Below, in pieces: positions 1 through 5,053 of a stretch of 8,013 nt of DNA (the first letter of the stretch is position 1; every line of letters begins with the position of its first letter). The stretch spans positions 1-8,013 of the forward strand of contig SKVE01000635.1 in NCBI GenBank assembly GCA_007129635.1. The letters run 5' to 3'. This DNA is from Planctomycetaceae bacterium. Lineage in GTDB: Bacteria > Planctomycetota > Planctomycetia > Pirellulales > Pirellulaceae. The notes below the pieces were generated by a model, which ran no database searches, was not told where the DNA came from, and saw nothing but the letters and a program-made list of their open reading frames with translations. The translations under genes were made by a program, and so were the position numbers.

Positions 1-2
1 AC

Positions 3-73
3 TGCGGGGTCGTTTAACGGTAGGACGGGACGCTCTGAACGTCTTGGTGTTGGTTCGATTCCAGCCCCCGCAG
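3..73 (+). tRNA. tRNA-Gln, anticodon CUG
   Basis: A complete cloverleaf can be folded by eye. The acceptor stem TGCGGGG (3-9) pairs fully with CCCCGCA (66-72), and the discriminator base is G73. The D arm is 12-15 with 23-26. The anticodon stem 28-32/40-44 encloses the loop CTCTGAA, which places anticodon CTG at 35-37. The T arm is 49-53/61-65 with loop TTCGATT. T before and A after the anticodon fit the usual rules, and CUG reads the Gln codon CAG. The 3' CCA is not encoded (GCT follows), so it must be added after transcription. The gene stands alone, with a heptamer repeat array beginning 17 bases downstream. Confidence 0.95.
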
Positions 74-90
74 CTTGCAGACGGATTTGT

Positions 91-118
91 CAGTCGGCAG
101 TCGGCAGTCGGCAGTAGG
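91..118. repeat. Tandem heptamer repeat, (CAGTCGG)3 + CAGTAGG
   Basis: Four head-to-tail 7-base units are visible. Three are identical CAGTCGG (91-97, 98-104, 105-111), and the fourth has one substitution, CAGTAGG (112-118). The array lies just 3' of the tRNA-Gln gene, in the non-coding gap between that gene and the convergent small membrane protein gene. Short heptamer arrays like this vary in copy number by replication slippage. There is no spacer structure, so it is not a CRISPR array. The rest of the gap (119-185) shows no clear terminator. Confidence 0.85.
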
Positions 119-185
119 TGGCCGCCGCAAGGTTCGTCGCTGTATGCATGGTTGTACGGGTGGTTCCATAGCAGCAGTGAAAAGG

Positions 186-446
186 TCAGTTCCGGGAGCG
201 TTTTCGGCACGCATAGCGGATGAAGGAAATCAGCCCGGAGAATCGGTAGTCGGGATCAGCGTAATGCTCGATCACGTAGAAGGCGAAATAGTACGCTCGG
301 CAAAAGCCCCAGATCGCCAGAGCCAGGAGAAAGACGACTTTCAGGGAGGGCTCTTCCAGAAAGAGCAGTGTGCTGGAAACAAGGCCGATCAGCAGGAACA
401 GAAGGCCCTTCGCCCACAGCAGCTTCGGGTTCTTGATGTCGGTCAC
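186..446 (-). CDS. Small two-helix membrane protein, function unknown
   Basis: The predicted protein has 86 residues. Two hydrophobic stretches (about residues 12-30 and 36-58) predict a helical hairpin in the membrane, followed by a short, partly basic tail ending CRKRSRN. The start is GTG at 446-444. It is chosen because a GGAG ribosome-binding sequence sits at 455-458, about 8 bases upstream, inside the last codons of the esterase gene. The stop of that gene lies only 3 bases before this GTG, so the two genes are very probably co-transcribed and translationally coupled. I recognise no named family and see no catalytic motif. It could be an accessory of the esterase or simply share its promoter. 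The overlapping + strand frame is read as a shadow. Confidence 0.7.
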   Translation of the reverse strand: MTDIKNPKLLWAKGLLFLLIGLVSSTLLFLEEPSLKVVFLLALAIWGFCRAYYFAFYVIEHYADPDYRFSGLISFIRYACRKRSRN

Positions 447-449
447 CGT

Positions 450-1427
450 TCACTCCGCTTCGCGGATTAGCTGCACCATCGCCCTGCCGAGCGCATCGCC
501 GATCAGGAAGTAGCTTTCCGCGTTCCCGTACCAGTGGTGGCCGTGGCCTGTGTTCGGTGACTGCTCGGCGGGGCGGGCAAACGCAGTGGTCTTCACGAAG
601 GCCACACTACCCTTGAATTCGGGTCGAGTGGCTGCGGCTGCCTGGGATTTTCGGATCGCCAGGATGCGATCGCCTGCGTGCTCACCGCCGTTTCCCGTCT
701 CACCGACAACCACGGGCAGGTCCGGTCGCTGCCAAGCGGTGCGGACGTCGTTGATCAGGTGGACGAGGTTCTGCTCGTACCGATCGCGTGCCTCGGGTGG
801 ACCGAAGGCATCGTTCCAGCCCTGGAACCAGACGAAACCGGCGATCTCGCACCTGTGGTCCCTCCATGCGGGAAAGTCGGCTTCGATACTTTCCAACGCC
901 TCCTGGACCTCTGCCAGCATCTTGGTATAATAAGTTCCCGTTTCGCCACCGGAGCTGGGTGGACGAAAATCCTCGTATAGGCTCTTACCGCCCCACGCCG
1001 TCTTGATCAACAGCACCGGAGCGTCGATGGCATCGCCGATCACGTGTCCGAACTGGAATTCGGGGCCGATATGGTGACTGCCGGGATAACCGGTGAAGCC
1101 GATGGTCAGCGGACCTTTCTTGACGCCGTTGCCTGTGCGAAAGCGGCACCAGACGTCGTCGCGGACGACCCACCGGCCCTCGCGATCCCGGACGTGTTTG
1201 AACGTCTCCGCCTTGTCCGGATCTTGGAGCAACCGTTGGAGCGTCCCACGCCCGCCGTTGTAGTGTTCGGGATGGTCCAAATCGACCACGCCCTGACCTT
1301 CCATGTTGGATTGGCCGGCAAGGACGAAGACCTTCAGCACAGCGGCTTCGTCTTCTGCAGCTCCCCGGGTGCCAAGAAACATCAGGGCAAGAATCGGCAG
1401 AGCCAACGGCTGAACTCGCAACGTCAT
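450..1427 (-). CDS. Secreted SASA-family (sialate O-acetylesterase-like) carbohydrate esterase
   Basis: The predicted protein has 325 residues. An N-terminal signal peptide (about residues 1-23, hydrophobic PILALMFLG then RGAAED) indicates export. The mature part starts with VFVLAGQSNMEGQG, whose GQSNM motif carries the nucleophile Ser40 of the SGNH/SASA (CE6-like) esterases. Further family blocks are TAWGGKSL (143-150) and VWFQGWNDA (199-207). The C-terminal GHGHHWYGNAESY region (294-306) should supply the catalytic His. By family, it removes O-acetyl groups from sugars. The substrate could be an acetylated plant or algal polysaccharide rather than sialic acid, which the sequence cannot settle. 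The frame stays open upstream to 1616, but ATG 1427 is preferred because AGGAGA lies about 8 bases before it and the signal peptide begins there. The small membrane protein gene follows 3 bases after the stop. Confidence 0.9.
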   Translation of the reverse strand: MTLRVQPLALPILALMFLGTRGAAEDEAAVLKVFVLAGQSNMEGQGVVDLDHPEHYNGGRGTLQRLLQDPDKAETFKHVRDREGRWVVRDDVWCRFRTGNGVKKGPLTIGFTGYPGSHHIGPEFQFGHVIGDAIDAPVLLIKTAWGGKSLYEDFRPPSSGGETGTYYTKMLAEVQEALESIEADFPAWRDHRCEIAGFVWFQGWNDAFGPPEARDRYEQNLVHLINDVRTAWQRPDLPVVVGETGNGGEHAGDRILAIRKSQAAAATRPEFKGSVAFVKTTAFARPAEQSPNTGHGHHWYGNAESYFLIGDALGRAMVQLIREAE

Positions 1428-1549
1428 CGGTAGATCTCCTGTGAGGTGACGGGACGCTGGGCGGCGTATCCGACTTCTGATTCTACGCCCCGCCACTGCC
1501 ACGACTGAGCAAACAGATGCCATGATACCATCAAGGCAACGCCTCGGCA

Positions 1550-1758
1550 TCAACGACTCGACCGCGGGTAGCTGCGTCCCAGCAGTCCCATGAAGACGTA
1601 TGCCGGCTGGCCGCACTCGCAGCGGTGTCGGGACCGTAAATCTGCCAGTTGAACCAGAAGATGGCCGGTGGCGGCAGCAGGGGCAATCCGGTCAACGCCA
1701 AGAAAGCCATGTGGCCCCACTGCAAGCAAGCCTCCATTCTGCGTCCATTTTCGTACAT
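1550..1758 (-). pseudogene. Possible small membrane/CxC protein gene with an apparent frameshift
   Basis: Reading leftwards from ATG 1758, one frame encodes MYENGRRMEACLQWGHM and then a hydrophobic stretch, FLALTGLPLLPPPAIFWFNW, that looks like a membrane segment. Almost all codons in that stretch end in G or C, as in real genes here. Just after the residues IYGPD (near 1630) this bias fades. It reappears in another frame, which reads HRCECGQPAYVFMGLLGRSY and stops at TGA 1552-1550. A single one-base shift would join the two parts into a protein of about 70 residues with a CxC motif. It may be a decayed gene, a real gene with a sequencing error, or chance. The unbroken frame (1881-1531) has an implausible N-terminus and C-terminus. 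I do not recognise the family. Confidence 0.3.
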
Positions 1759-2204
1759 CAACCGCGTGCTGGGACGAGTCGCGCGAGTGCGATTTGTAAA
1801 AAGTGACGTTCTGCGATGCTGATTCAGCAAGCTCAATTTAAGAGATCGAAGACTGCGGATTTTACAACTGGGTTGGGCCACGGCTGCGCAACGTGCGGAC
1901 CCGGTCTGCGTTGTTTGGCTCGATTCAGGAATTCATCCAACCGATTCGGTCATCCGCCGCTTGCTCAGGCCGGACGCTGACTTGTTGTCGATACGGAAGT
2001 GCTCCCGCGCCAATCGGCAAGCTGCTGTCAGTCGTGCTCTGGCTTCTTGCTCCTATTCCTGTTGCAGAAGTTCGGGCGGCGAATTTGACCGACGACATCG
2101 GCGGGCGGATTTGGTACACTTCACGAATGCCTTGAATCGCCGTCATGCGGACGATCCGCGGGCCGCATACGATTCGAAGTGATCTCAGGCAAAAGGGAAG
2201 CAGC
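1759..2204. other. Intergenic DNA without a convincing gene
   Basis: This is the divergent gap between the - strand genes and the M28 peptidase gene. Open frames of 60-80 codons exist on both strands, but none has a ribosome-binding site, a sensible protein composition or a coding-like third-position pattern. The only structures noted are a perfect 13-base palindrome, TGCTGATTCAGCA (1817-1829), and an 8-base inverted repeat, TTGTAAAA/TTTTACAA (1794-1801 and 1860-1867), that encloses it. Promoters for both directions should lie here, but I could not pick out -35/-10 pairs with acceptable spacing. Confidence 0.5.
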
Positions 2205-3113
2205 GTGAACTCAGGCGATGTCGAACCGGATCTCTCCGACCGTCTCTACACCCATGTCGACCGGCTTGCCGGCCTGATTGGCCCGCGACATCTCGGCAAA
2301 CCAAACAGCTTGGACGTGACGACCACGTACATCGAGCGCGCGTTCGTGGATCTCGGCGATTCGGTTGTTCGCCAAACGTACGAAGTGGACGACGCCCAAG
2401 TTGCGAACCTGGTCGTCGAACGACGGGGCACTCGACGCGCTGACGAAATCGTGGTTCTGGGAGCCCATTACGACTCGGTCCCGACCACGCCCGGAGCCGA
2501 CGACAACGCCTCGGCGGTTGCCATGCTGATCGAGGTTGCCAGGATGCTCCAGGGCGTTGCTTTCCAGCGAACGCTGCGATTCGTGGCGTTTGCCTGCGAG
2601 GAATCTCCGCATTTCCGCACCGAAAGCATGGGCAGCCAGGTTTACGCGCGGCGATGTCGGATACGGGGCGAACGGATCATCGGCATGATTTGCCTGGAAA
2701 TGGTGGGCTACTACCGCACCGAGCCGAACAGCCAGCAGATTCCGCCCAGCATTCATCGCTGCTTGCGATGGGCGCTGCCCAGCCGAGGCGATTTTCTGGC
2801 CGCCGTGGGGAACCTCCGCTCCTGGCGACTCGGTTGGGCGTTTCGTCGCGGCTTCAAGCGAGCCACCCGCTTCGGGCTGTATTCCATCTCGCTTCCCGAG
2901 GCCGTCTGGGAAATCCGGATGTCCGACAACAGTTCCTTTTGGGATCAGGGTTATCCGGCGCTGATGGTGACGGACACGAGCTTTCTGCGGAACCCCCATT
3001 ATCACATGGCCACGGATACTCCAGACACCCTGGATTACCCGCGAATGGCCCAGGCCACGATCGGTGTCGCTGGCGGCGCCGCGCGTCTGGCCAAAGCACA
3101 GACCCGGAGATGA
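2205..3113 (+). CDS. M28-family zinc metallopeptidase (aminopeptidase-like)
   Basis: The predicted protein has 302 residues and the order of metal-binding motifs typical of M28 peptidases, which use two zinc ions to remove N-terminal residues. His88 lies in GAHYDS, Asp99 in GADDNASA, and Glu132-Glu133 (catalytic base and ligand) in ACEESPHF. Glu165 lies in CLEMVGYY and the last ligand His267 in NPHYHMATDTPDTLDY. All expected ligands are present, so it should be active. GTG 2205 is chosen because AAGGGAAG sits 5 bases upstream. ATG 2145 in the same frame would add 20 residues but lacks such a site. No signal peptide or membrane segment is seen with either start, so it may act in the cytoplasm, unlike many secreted relatives. 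The specific substrate cannot be inferred. Two palindromic elements follow the stop. Confidence 0.9.
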   Translation: MNSGDVEPDLSDRLYTHVDRLAGLIGPRHLGKPNSLDVTTTYIERAFVDLGDSVVRQTYEVDDAQVANLVVERRGTRRADEIVVLGAHYDSVPTTPGADDNASAVAMLIEVARMLQGVAFQRTLRFVAFACEESPHFRTESMGSQVYARRCRIRGERIIGMICLEMVGYYRTEPNSQQIPPSIHRCLRWALPSRGDFLAAVGNLRSWRLGWAFRRGFKRATRFGLYSISLPEAVWEIRMSDNSSFWDQGYPALMVTDTSFLRNPHYHMATDTPDTLDYPRMAQATIGVAGGAARLAKAQTRR

Positions 3114-3123
3114 CATTCAGGAT

Positions 3124-3214
3124 CGCGGGAAAAATAACTTCGCTGTTCTTGTTTGCTATCATCGCGGCGGACCGTGATGGCTACCGTGGGTTTGCCGAAG
3201 TTACTTTTTCCGCG
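3124..3214. repeat. Nested palindromic element A (imperfect 19-base inverted arms)
   Basis: The left arm 3124-3142 (CGCGGGAAAAATAACTTCG) and right arm 3196-3214 (CGAAGTTACTTTTTCCGCG) are inverted copies matching at 17 of 19 positions. Between them is a second hairpin at 3160-3179: CATCGCGG and CCGTGATG around the loop CGGA, with one G-T pair. The element starts 11 bases after the M28 peptidase stop codon. As RNA it would form a strong branched structure and could end or protect that transcript, although no T-run follows. No open reading frame is associated with it. Confidence 0.75.
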
Positions 3215-3217
3215 TTC

Positions 3218-3324
3218 CTTAGCACCGTTCGAGAAATAACTGTCCAATGTCCCCTCGCCCCTCCTGGGAGAGGGCAGGGTGAGGGGGCAGAAAGTGCGTC
3301 AGTTATTTCTCGAACGGTGCTTAG
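3218..3324. repeat. Nested palindromic element B (22-base perfect inverted arms), MITE/REP-like
   Basis: The left arm 3221-3242 runs AGCACCGTTCGAGAAATAAC then TG. The right arm 3300-3321 is its exact inverted complement over 22 bases. After one mismatch, further pairs extend the stem to 3218 and 3324. The enclosed 57 bases hold a separate GC-rich hairpin. The arms contain GAGAAATAACT, close to GAAAAATAACT in the arms of the neighbouring element, so the two may be related. The size (about 107 bases), perfect ends and lack of coding capacity fit a small non-autonomous palindromic element. No clear target-site duplication is visible, and mobility is inference only. Confidence 0.75.
3248..3289. 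repeat. REP-like GC-rich hairpin inside element B
   Basis: CCCCTCGCCC (3251-3260) faces GGGTGAGGGG (3277-3286) with a single mismatch, and the stem extends outward by three further pairs (3248-3250 with 3287-3289), one of them T-G. The centre reads CTCCTGGGAGAGGGCA. From memory, motifs of this type (CCCCTCNCCC...GGGTGAGGGG) recur between genes in many high-GC bacteria, planctomycetes included. Whether it is multicopy in this genome cannot be told from one window. Confidence 0.6.
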
Positions 3325-3499
3325 TGCCTCGAAGGCCCGCCATCTGCTGCACCCAAGCCCCGCGTTCGCACCGGAACAATTCGGCGTGGCCGGCTTTCGC
3401 TCCTACCAGGCAGACAGGCGACTTGTCGCGATTGAGCTTCCGGCTAGAATCTCGCGTCCGAGATTGAACCTTATTCCAAACACCGTGACGGAGGAGTCG

Positions 3500-3712
3500 A
3501 TGGCAGATCAACAGCAAACCACCAATTGGCCGGACTTGGCGATCGGTCTCTACGATCGTTTGACAGGTCGAAATGCGGAAATCACTTATGAATTTCAGGA
3601 CATGCACATCAAAATCCCAAGCGGCACCGGCCCGAACGCCGAGCATGCCGAGTGGGTCCTGTCGGGAGGCTTGTCGATTCGAACGCGCGATGGAAACACG
3701 GCCCCAAATTGA
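3500..3712 (+). CDS. Small conserved-looking hypothetical protein (70 aa)
   Basis: The predicted protein has 70 residues and starts at ATG 3500, with GGAGG at 3490-3494, six bases upstream. The same frame is open far upstream, across the M28 peptidase gene and the palindromes, but only this start has a ribosome-binding site and sensible protein. The N-terminal part, WPDLAIGLYDRLTGRNAEIT, looks like an amphipathic helix. The rest (YEFQDMHIKIPS, then EWVLSGGLSIRTRDG) looks like short beta strands. There is no signal peptide, membrane segment or cysteine. I can name no function. The stop overlaps the probable TTG start of the next small gene, which suggests the two products are made together. 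Confidence 0.65.
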   Translation: MADQQQTTNWPDLAIGLYDRLTGRNAEITYEFQDMHIKIPSGTGPNAEHAEWVLSGGLSIRTRDGNTAPN

Positions 3713-3981
3713 CATTGACCGGCCGACTTCAGGCGACCTTTCGGGGCCGGCCGGTCGAAGTCCAATTCGACAATCGCGAGGTGCTTGTCAGGTTGCCCAA
3801 TTGGAGGGCTGCTTGGCGTTTGAGACGCAGTGTGTCGGTCGCATCGCTGCCGATTTTGCGGGCTCTTCGCGACCATGGTTTGACTGTAACGTTATTCGTC
3901 GGGGCTCGTGCGACATTCAGCATCGTCCCCAGCCCTTCACTACCCGTTCGGATCGCAGTTCCCCTGCTCCGCAGCCTGTAG
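3709..3981 (+). CDS. Small hypothetical protein (about 90 aa), probable TTG start
   Basis: From TTG 3709 the product has 90 residues, beginning TLTGRLQATFRGRPVEVQFD after the initiator and ending AVPLLRSL. The pattern suggests a compact, basic beta-rich fold with one helix (about residues 31-55), with no signal peptide and no recognisable motif. The start is uncertain. TTG 3709 overlaps the preceding stop as TTGA, an arrangement typical of translational coupling, and has no ribosome-binding site of its own. GTG 3652 in the same frame would add 19 residues and overlap the upstream gene by 61 bases. I prefer the TTG because the extra residues look unlike a natural N-terminus. The gene probably forms a unit with the 70-residue gene and perhaps with the Lon-domain gene 78 bases downstream. 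Confidence 0.55.
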   Translation: MTLTGRLQATFRGRPVEVQFDNREVLVRLPNWRAAWRLRRSVSVASLPILRALRDHGLTVTLFVGARATFSIVPSPSLPVRIAVPLLRSL

Positions 3982-4008
3982 CAGGGAGGTTTGACGGGAC
4001 ATTTCCCG
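3962..4008 (+). terminator. Two small hairpins after the hypothetical gene pair, weak terminator or attenuator candidate
   Basis: CCCTGCT (3962-3968) and AGCAGGG (3980-3986) form a 7-pair stem with an 11-base loop that spans the stop codon of the 90-residue gene. A second stem, CGGGA/TCCCG (3995-3999 and 4004-4008), with loop CATT follows. No T-run comes after either stem, so an intrinsic terminator is not proven. They may only reduce read-through into the Lon-domain gene. Confidence 0.25.
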
Positions 4009-4059
4009 CGGTACGAAAATAGCATCGATCAATTCCGAAGACCTTTCTAGAGACATCAC

Positions 4060-4734
4060 ATGGACGACTTCACGGCTGTCTTGCCAGCGGACTTTCGAGG
4101 CGAAGTACGTCTATTCCCATTAACCGATCTTGTGCTGTTCCCAGGCATCGTTTTGCCATTAAACATCTTCGAGAGTCGCTACCAGGAGATGCTGGAAGAC
4201 GCAGTGGCCGGAGACGAACTCGTCACGATGGCGACGTTGATGCCTGGCTTCGAACATGACTACTTCAGCCGTCCTCCGATTTCTCCGTTCGTATGTGTCG
4301 GGCGAATTTTGGCGCACGAGAAGAACCCCCAGGGCACCTACGATCTGATGCTGGTGGGCGTCCAGCGAGCGAGGATCGAATACGAAATCGAGCCTGTCCG
4401 ATCGTACCGGCGAGCAAAAGTCTGCATCCTCGACAGGCCCCAGGCGCCAGACGATGCATCCAATCAACAGACAGTCGCGGTGGCGAAAGAAGTCACGAAA
4501 TTCCTACCTGCAATGCAGCCATTCATCGAGAAATTGATCACACATGATGTATCGTTGGACGCGCTGACGGACTTATTTTCTTTCCATCTATCGCTGACAA
4601 CCGAGCGAAAACTCCGACTACTCGCCGAACCAGATCCAGGGGTCCGAGCGGAATTATTATTGGCCACCCTGTCTGCCGGCGATCCCCCAACGAGTGTCCG
4701 GCGACGGCGGCCTGCTGACTTTAGCGACAATTAG
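4060..4734 (+). CDS. Stand-alone Lon N-terminal (substrate-binding) domain protein
   Basis: The predicted protein has 224 residues. Residues 18-45 read LFPLTDLVLFPGIVLPLNIF and then ESRYQEML, the signature opening of the Lon protease N-terminal domain (LON substrate-binding, PUA-like fold). The beta strands of that domain continue through FVCVGRILAHEKNPQGTYDL (77-96) and LMLVGVQRARIEYEI (96-110). A helical part (about 136-204) follows, then a basic tail with SVRRRRP. Neither the AAA+ ATPase nor the Ser-Lys protease domain of true Lon is present, so the protein should bind rather than degrade proteins. Such free-standing LON-domain proteins are widespread, with poorly defined roles. Start ATG 4060 is kept because the domain begins right after it, although only a weak GAGA precedes it. 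It is cytoplasmic. Confidence 0.88.
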   Translation: MDDFTAVLPADFRGEVRLFPLTDLVLFPGIVLPLNIFESRYQEMLEDAVAGDELVTMATLMPGFEHDYFSRPPISPFVCVGRILAHEKNPQGTYDLMLVGVQRARIEYEIEPVRSYRRAKVCILDRPQAPDDASNQQTVAVAKEVTKFLPAMQPFIEKLITHDVSLDALTDLFSFHLSLTTERKLRLLAEPDPGVRAELLLATLSAGDPPTSVRRRRPADFSDN

Positions 4735-4735
4735 G

Positions 4736-4774
4736 CTCGATCACCAAAGAAGATTTCTTTTGAACGCGATCGAG
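4736..4774 (+). terminator. Nested hairpin directly after the Lon-domain gene
   Basis: CTCGATC (4736-4742) pairs with GATCGAG (4768-4774). Inside it, AAAGAA (4746-4751) pairs with TTCTTT (4755-4760) around a GAT loop. It begins two bases after the stop codon, where a terminator would be expected, and the inner stem ends in a short T-rich run (TTCTTTT). The T-run is weak and the outer stem closes after it, so a folded 3' end or a factor-dependent stop is also possible. Confidence 0.35.
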
Positions 4775-5040
4775 GCCCGCGAGTTTCGTCAACTCGGGCT
4801 TCCCTAGCAGGCTGAAGCCGGGTATTACGTGTTGGATGAGTCAACACGGCTGATCCGGATCAGCAATCCCAGCGGCGCACTCTTGCCCAACACCTGACGA
4901 TCGGTGAGAATATTAGGTCATTCCAGTTCCCATACCACAGGGGATCGTTTGCACCCCGAGGGAAAGCGGATCATGGGACTGGGTGCATCGAGGGTTGCTT
5001 CAGTACGCCAAAACGTTCCTTTCACAACGAGGGAAAGAAC
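4775..5040 (+). other. Sulfatase leader region, with a possible decayed coding remnant
   Basis: No full gene is found in the 306 bases between the Lon-domain stop and the sulfatase start. One frame from 4760 reads LNAIEAREFRQLGLP, meets TAG at 4805-4807, and then reads QAEAGYYVLDESTRLIRISN followed by PSGALLPNT before TGA at 4895-4897. This is protein-like on both sides of the stop and could be a remnant. The 3' half holds a short upstream ORF and two copies of CGAGGGAAAG, described separately. No -35/-10 pair is convincing. Confidence 0.35.
4957..5037 (+). promoter_or_regulatory. Duplicated ribosome-binding sequence CGAGGGAAAG before the sulfatase
   Basis: The 10-base string CGAGGGAAAG occurs at 4957-4966 and again at 5028-5037. 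The second copy is correctly spaced for the sulfatase ATG at 5041. The first is correctly spaced for ATG 4973 of a short overlapping ORF. The exact duplication suggests two ribosome entry points in one leader. Confidence 0.45.
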
Positions 5041-5053
5041 ATGTACAGGCTAG
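4973..5053 (+). CDS. Candidate upstream ORF/leader peptide (26 aa) overlapping the sulfatase start
   Basis: ATG 4973 follows GAGGGAAAG with good spacing and opens a 26-codon frame (MGLGASRVASVRQNVPFTTR, then ERTCTG) ending at TAG 5051-5053. The sulfatase ATG at 5041 lies inside it in another frame, so a ribosome stopping at 5053 would be only a few bases past the sulfatase start and could re-initiate there. This is the geometry of a translationally coupled leader. The peptide has no known motif, and chance is a real alternative. Confidence 0.25.
   Translation: MGLGASRVASVRQNVPFTTRERTCTG

Noticed and set aside
3..73. tRNA as an integration site for a mobile island
   Set aside because: No integrase gene and no repeated copy of the tRNA 3' end was seen in the window.
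91..118. CRISPR array
   Set aside because: The units are 7 bases with no spacers.
75..470. 131-codon + strand frame after the tRNA
   Set aside because: It starts within the heptamer region and mirrors the small membrane protein gene, which has a ribosome-binding site and two hydrophobic helices.
1428..1616. 63-residue N-terminal extension of the esterase
   Set aside because: Residues before ATG 1427 are Arg-rich and would bury the signal peptide. ATG 1427 has a good ribosome-binding site.
2211..3116. Long - strand open frame (301 codons) opposite the M28 peptidase
   Set aside because: It is the mirror of a gene with a complete set of zinc-ligand motifs. Its own translation has no recognisable domain and a His/Arg-rich, unnatural composition.
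2654..3499. Long + strand frame overlapping the M28 peptidase and running into the 70-residue gene
   Set aside because: Only its last part, from ATG 3500, has a ribosome-binding site and sensible protein. The earlier part is out of frame with the peptidase and crosses the palindromes.
4060..4734. ATP-dependent Lon protease
   Set aside because: At 224 residues it has only the N-terminal domain, with neither the ATPase nor the protease part.
4883..4910. Possible promoter (TTGCCC with a GAATAT-like -10) before the sulfatase
   Set aside because: Spacing and -10 match are both poor, and AT-rich hexamers occur by chance in the leader.
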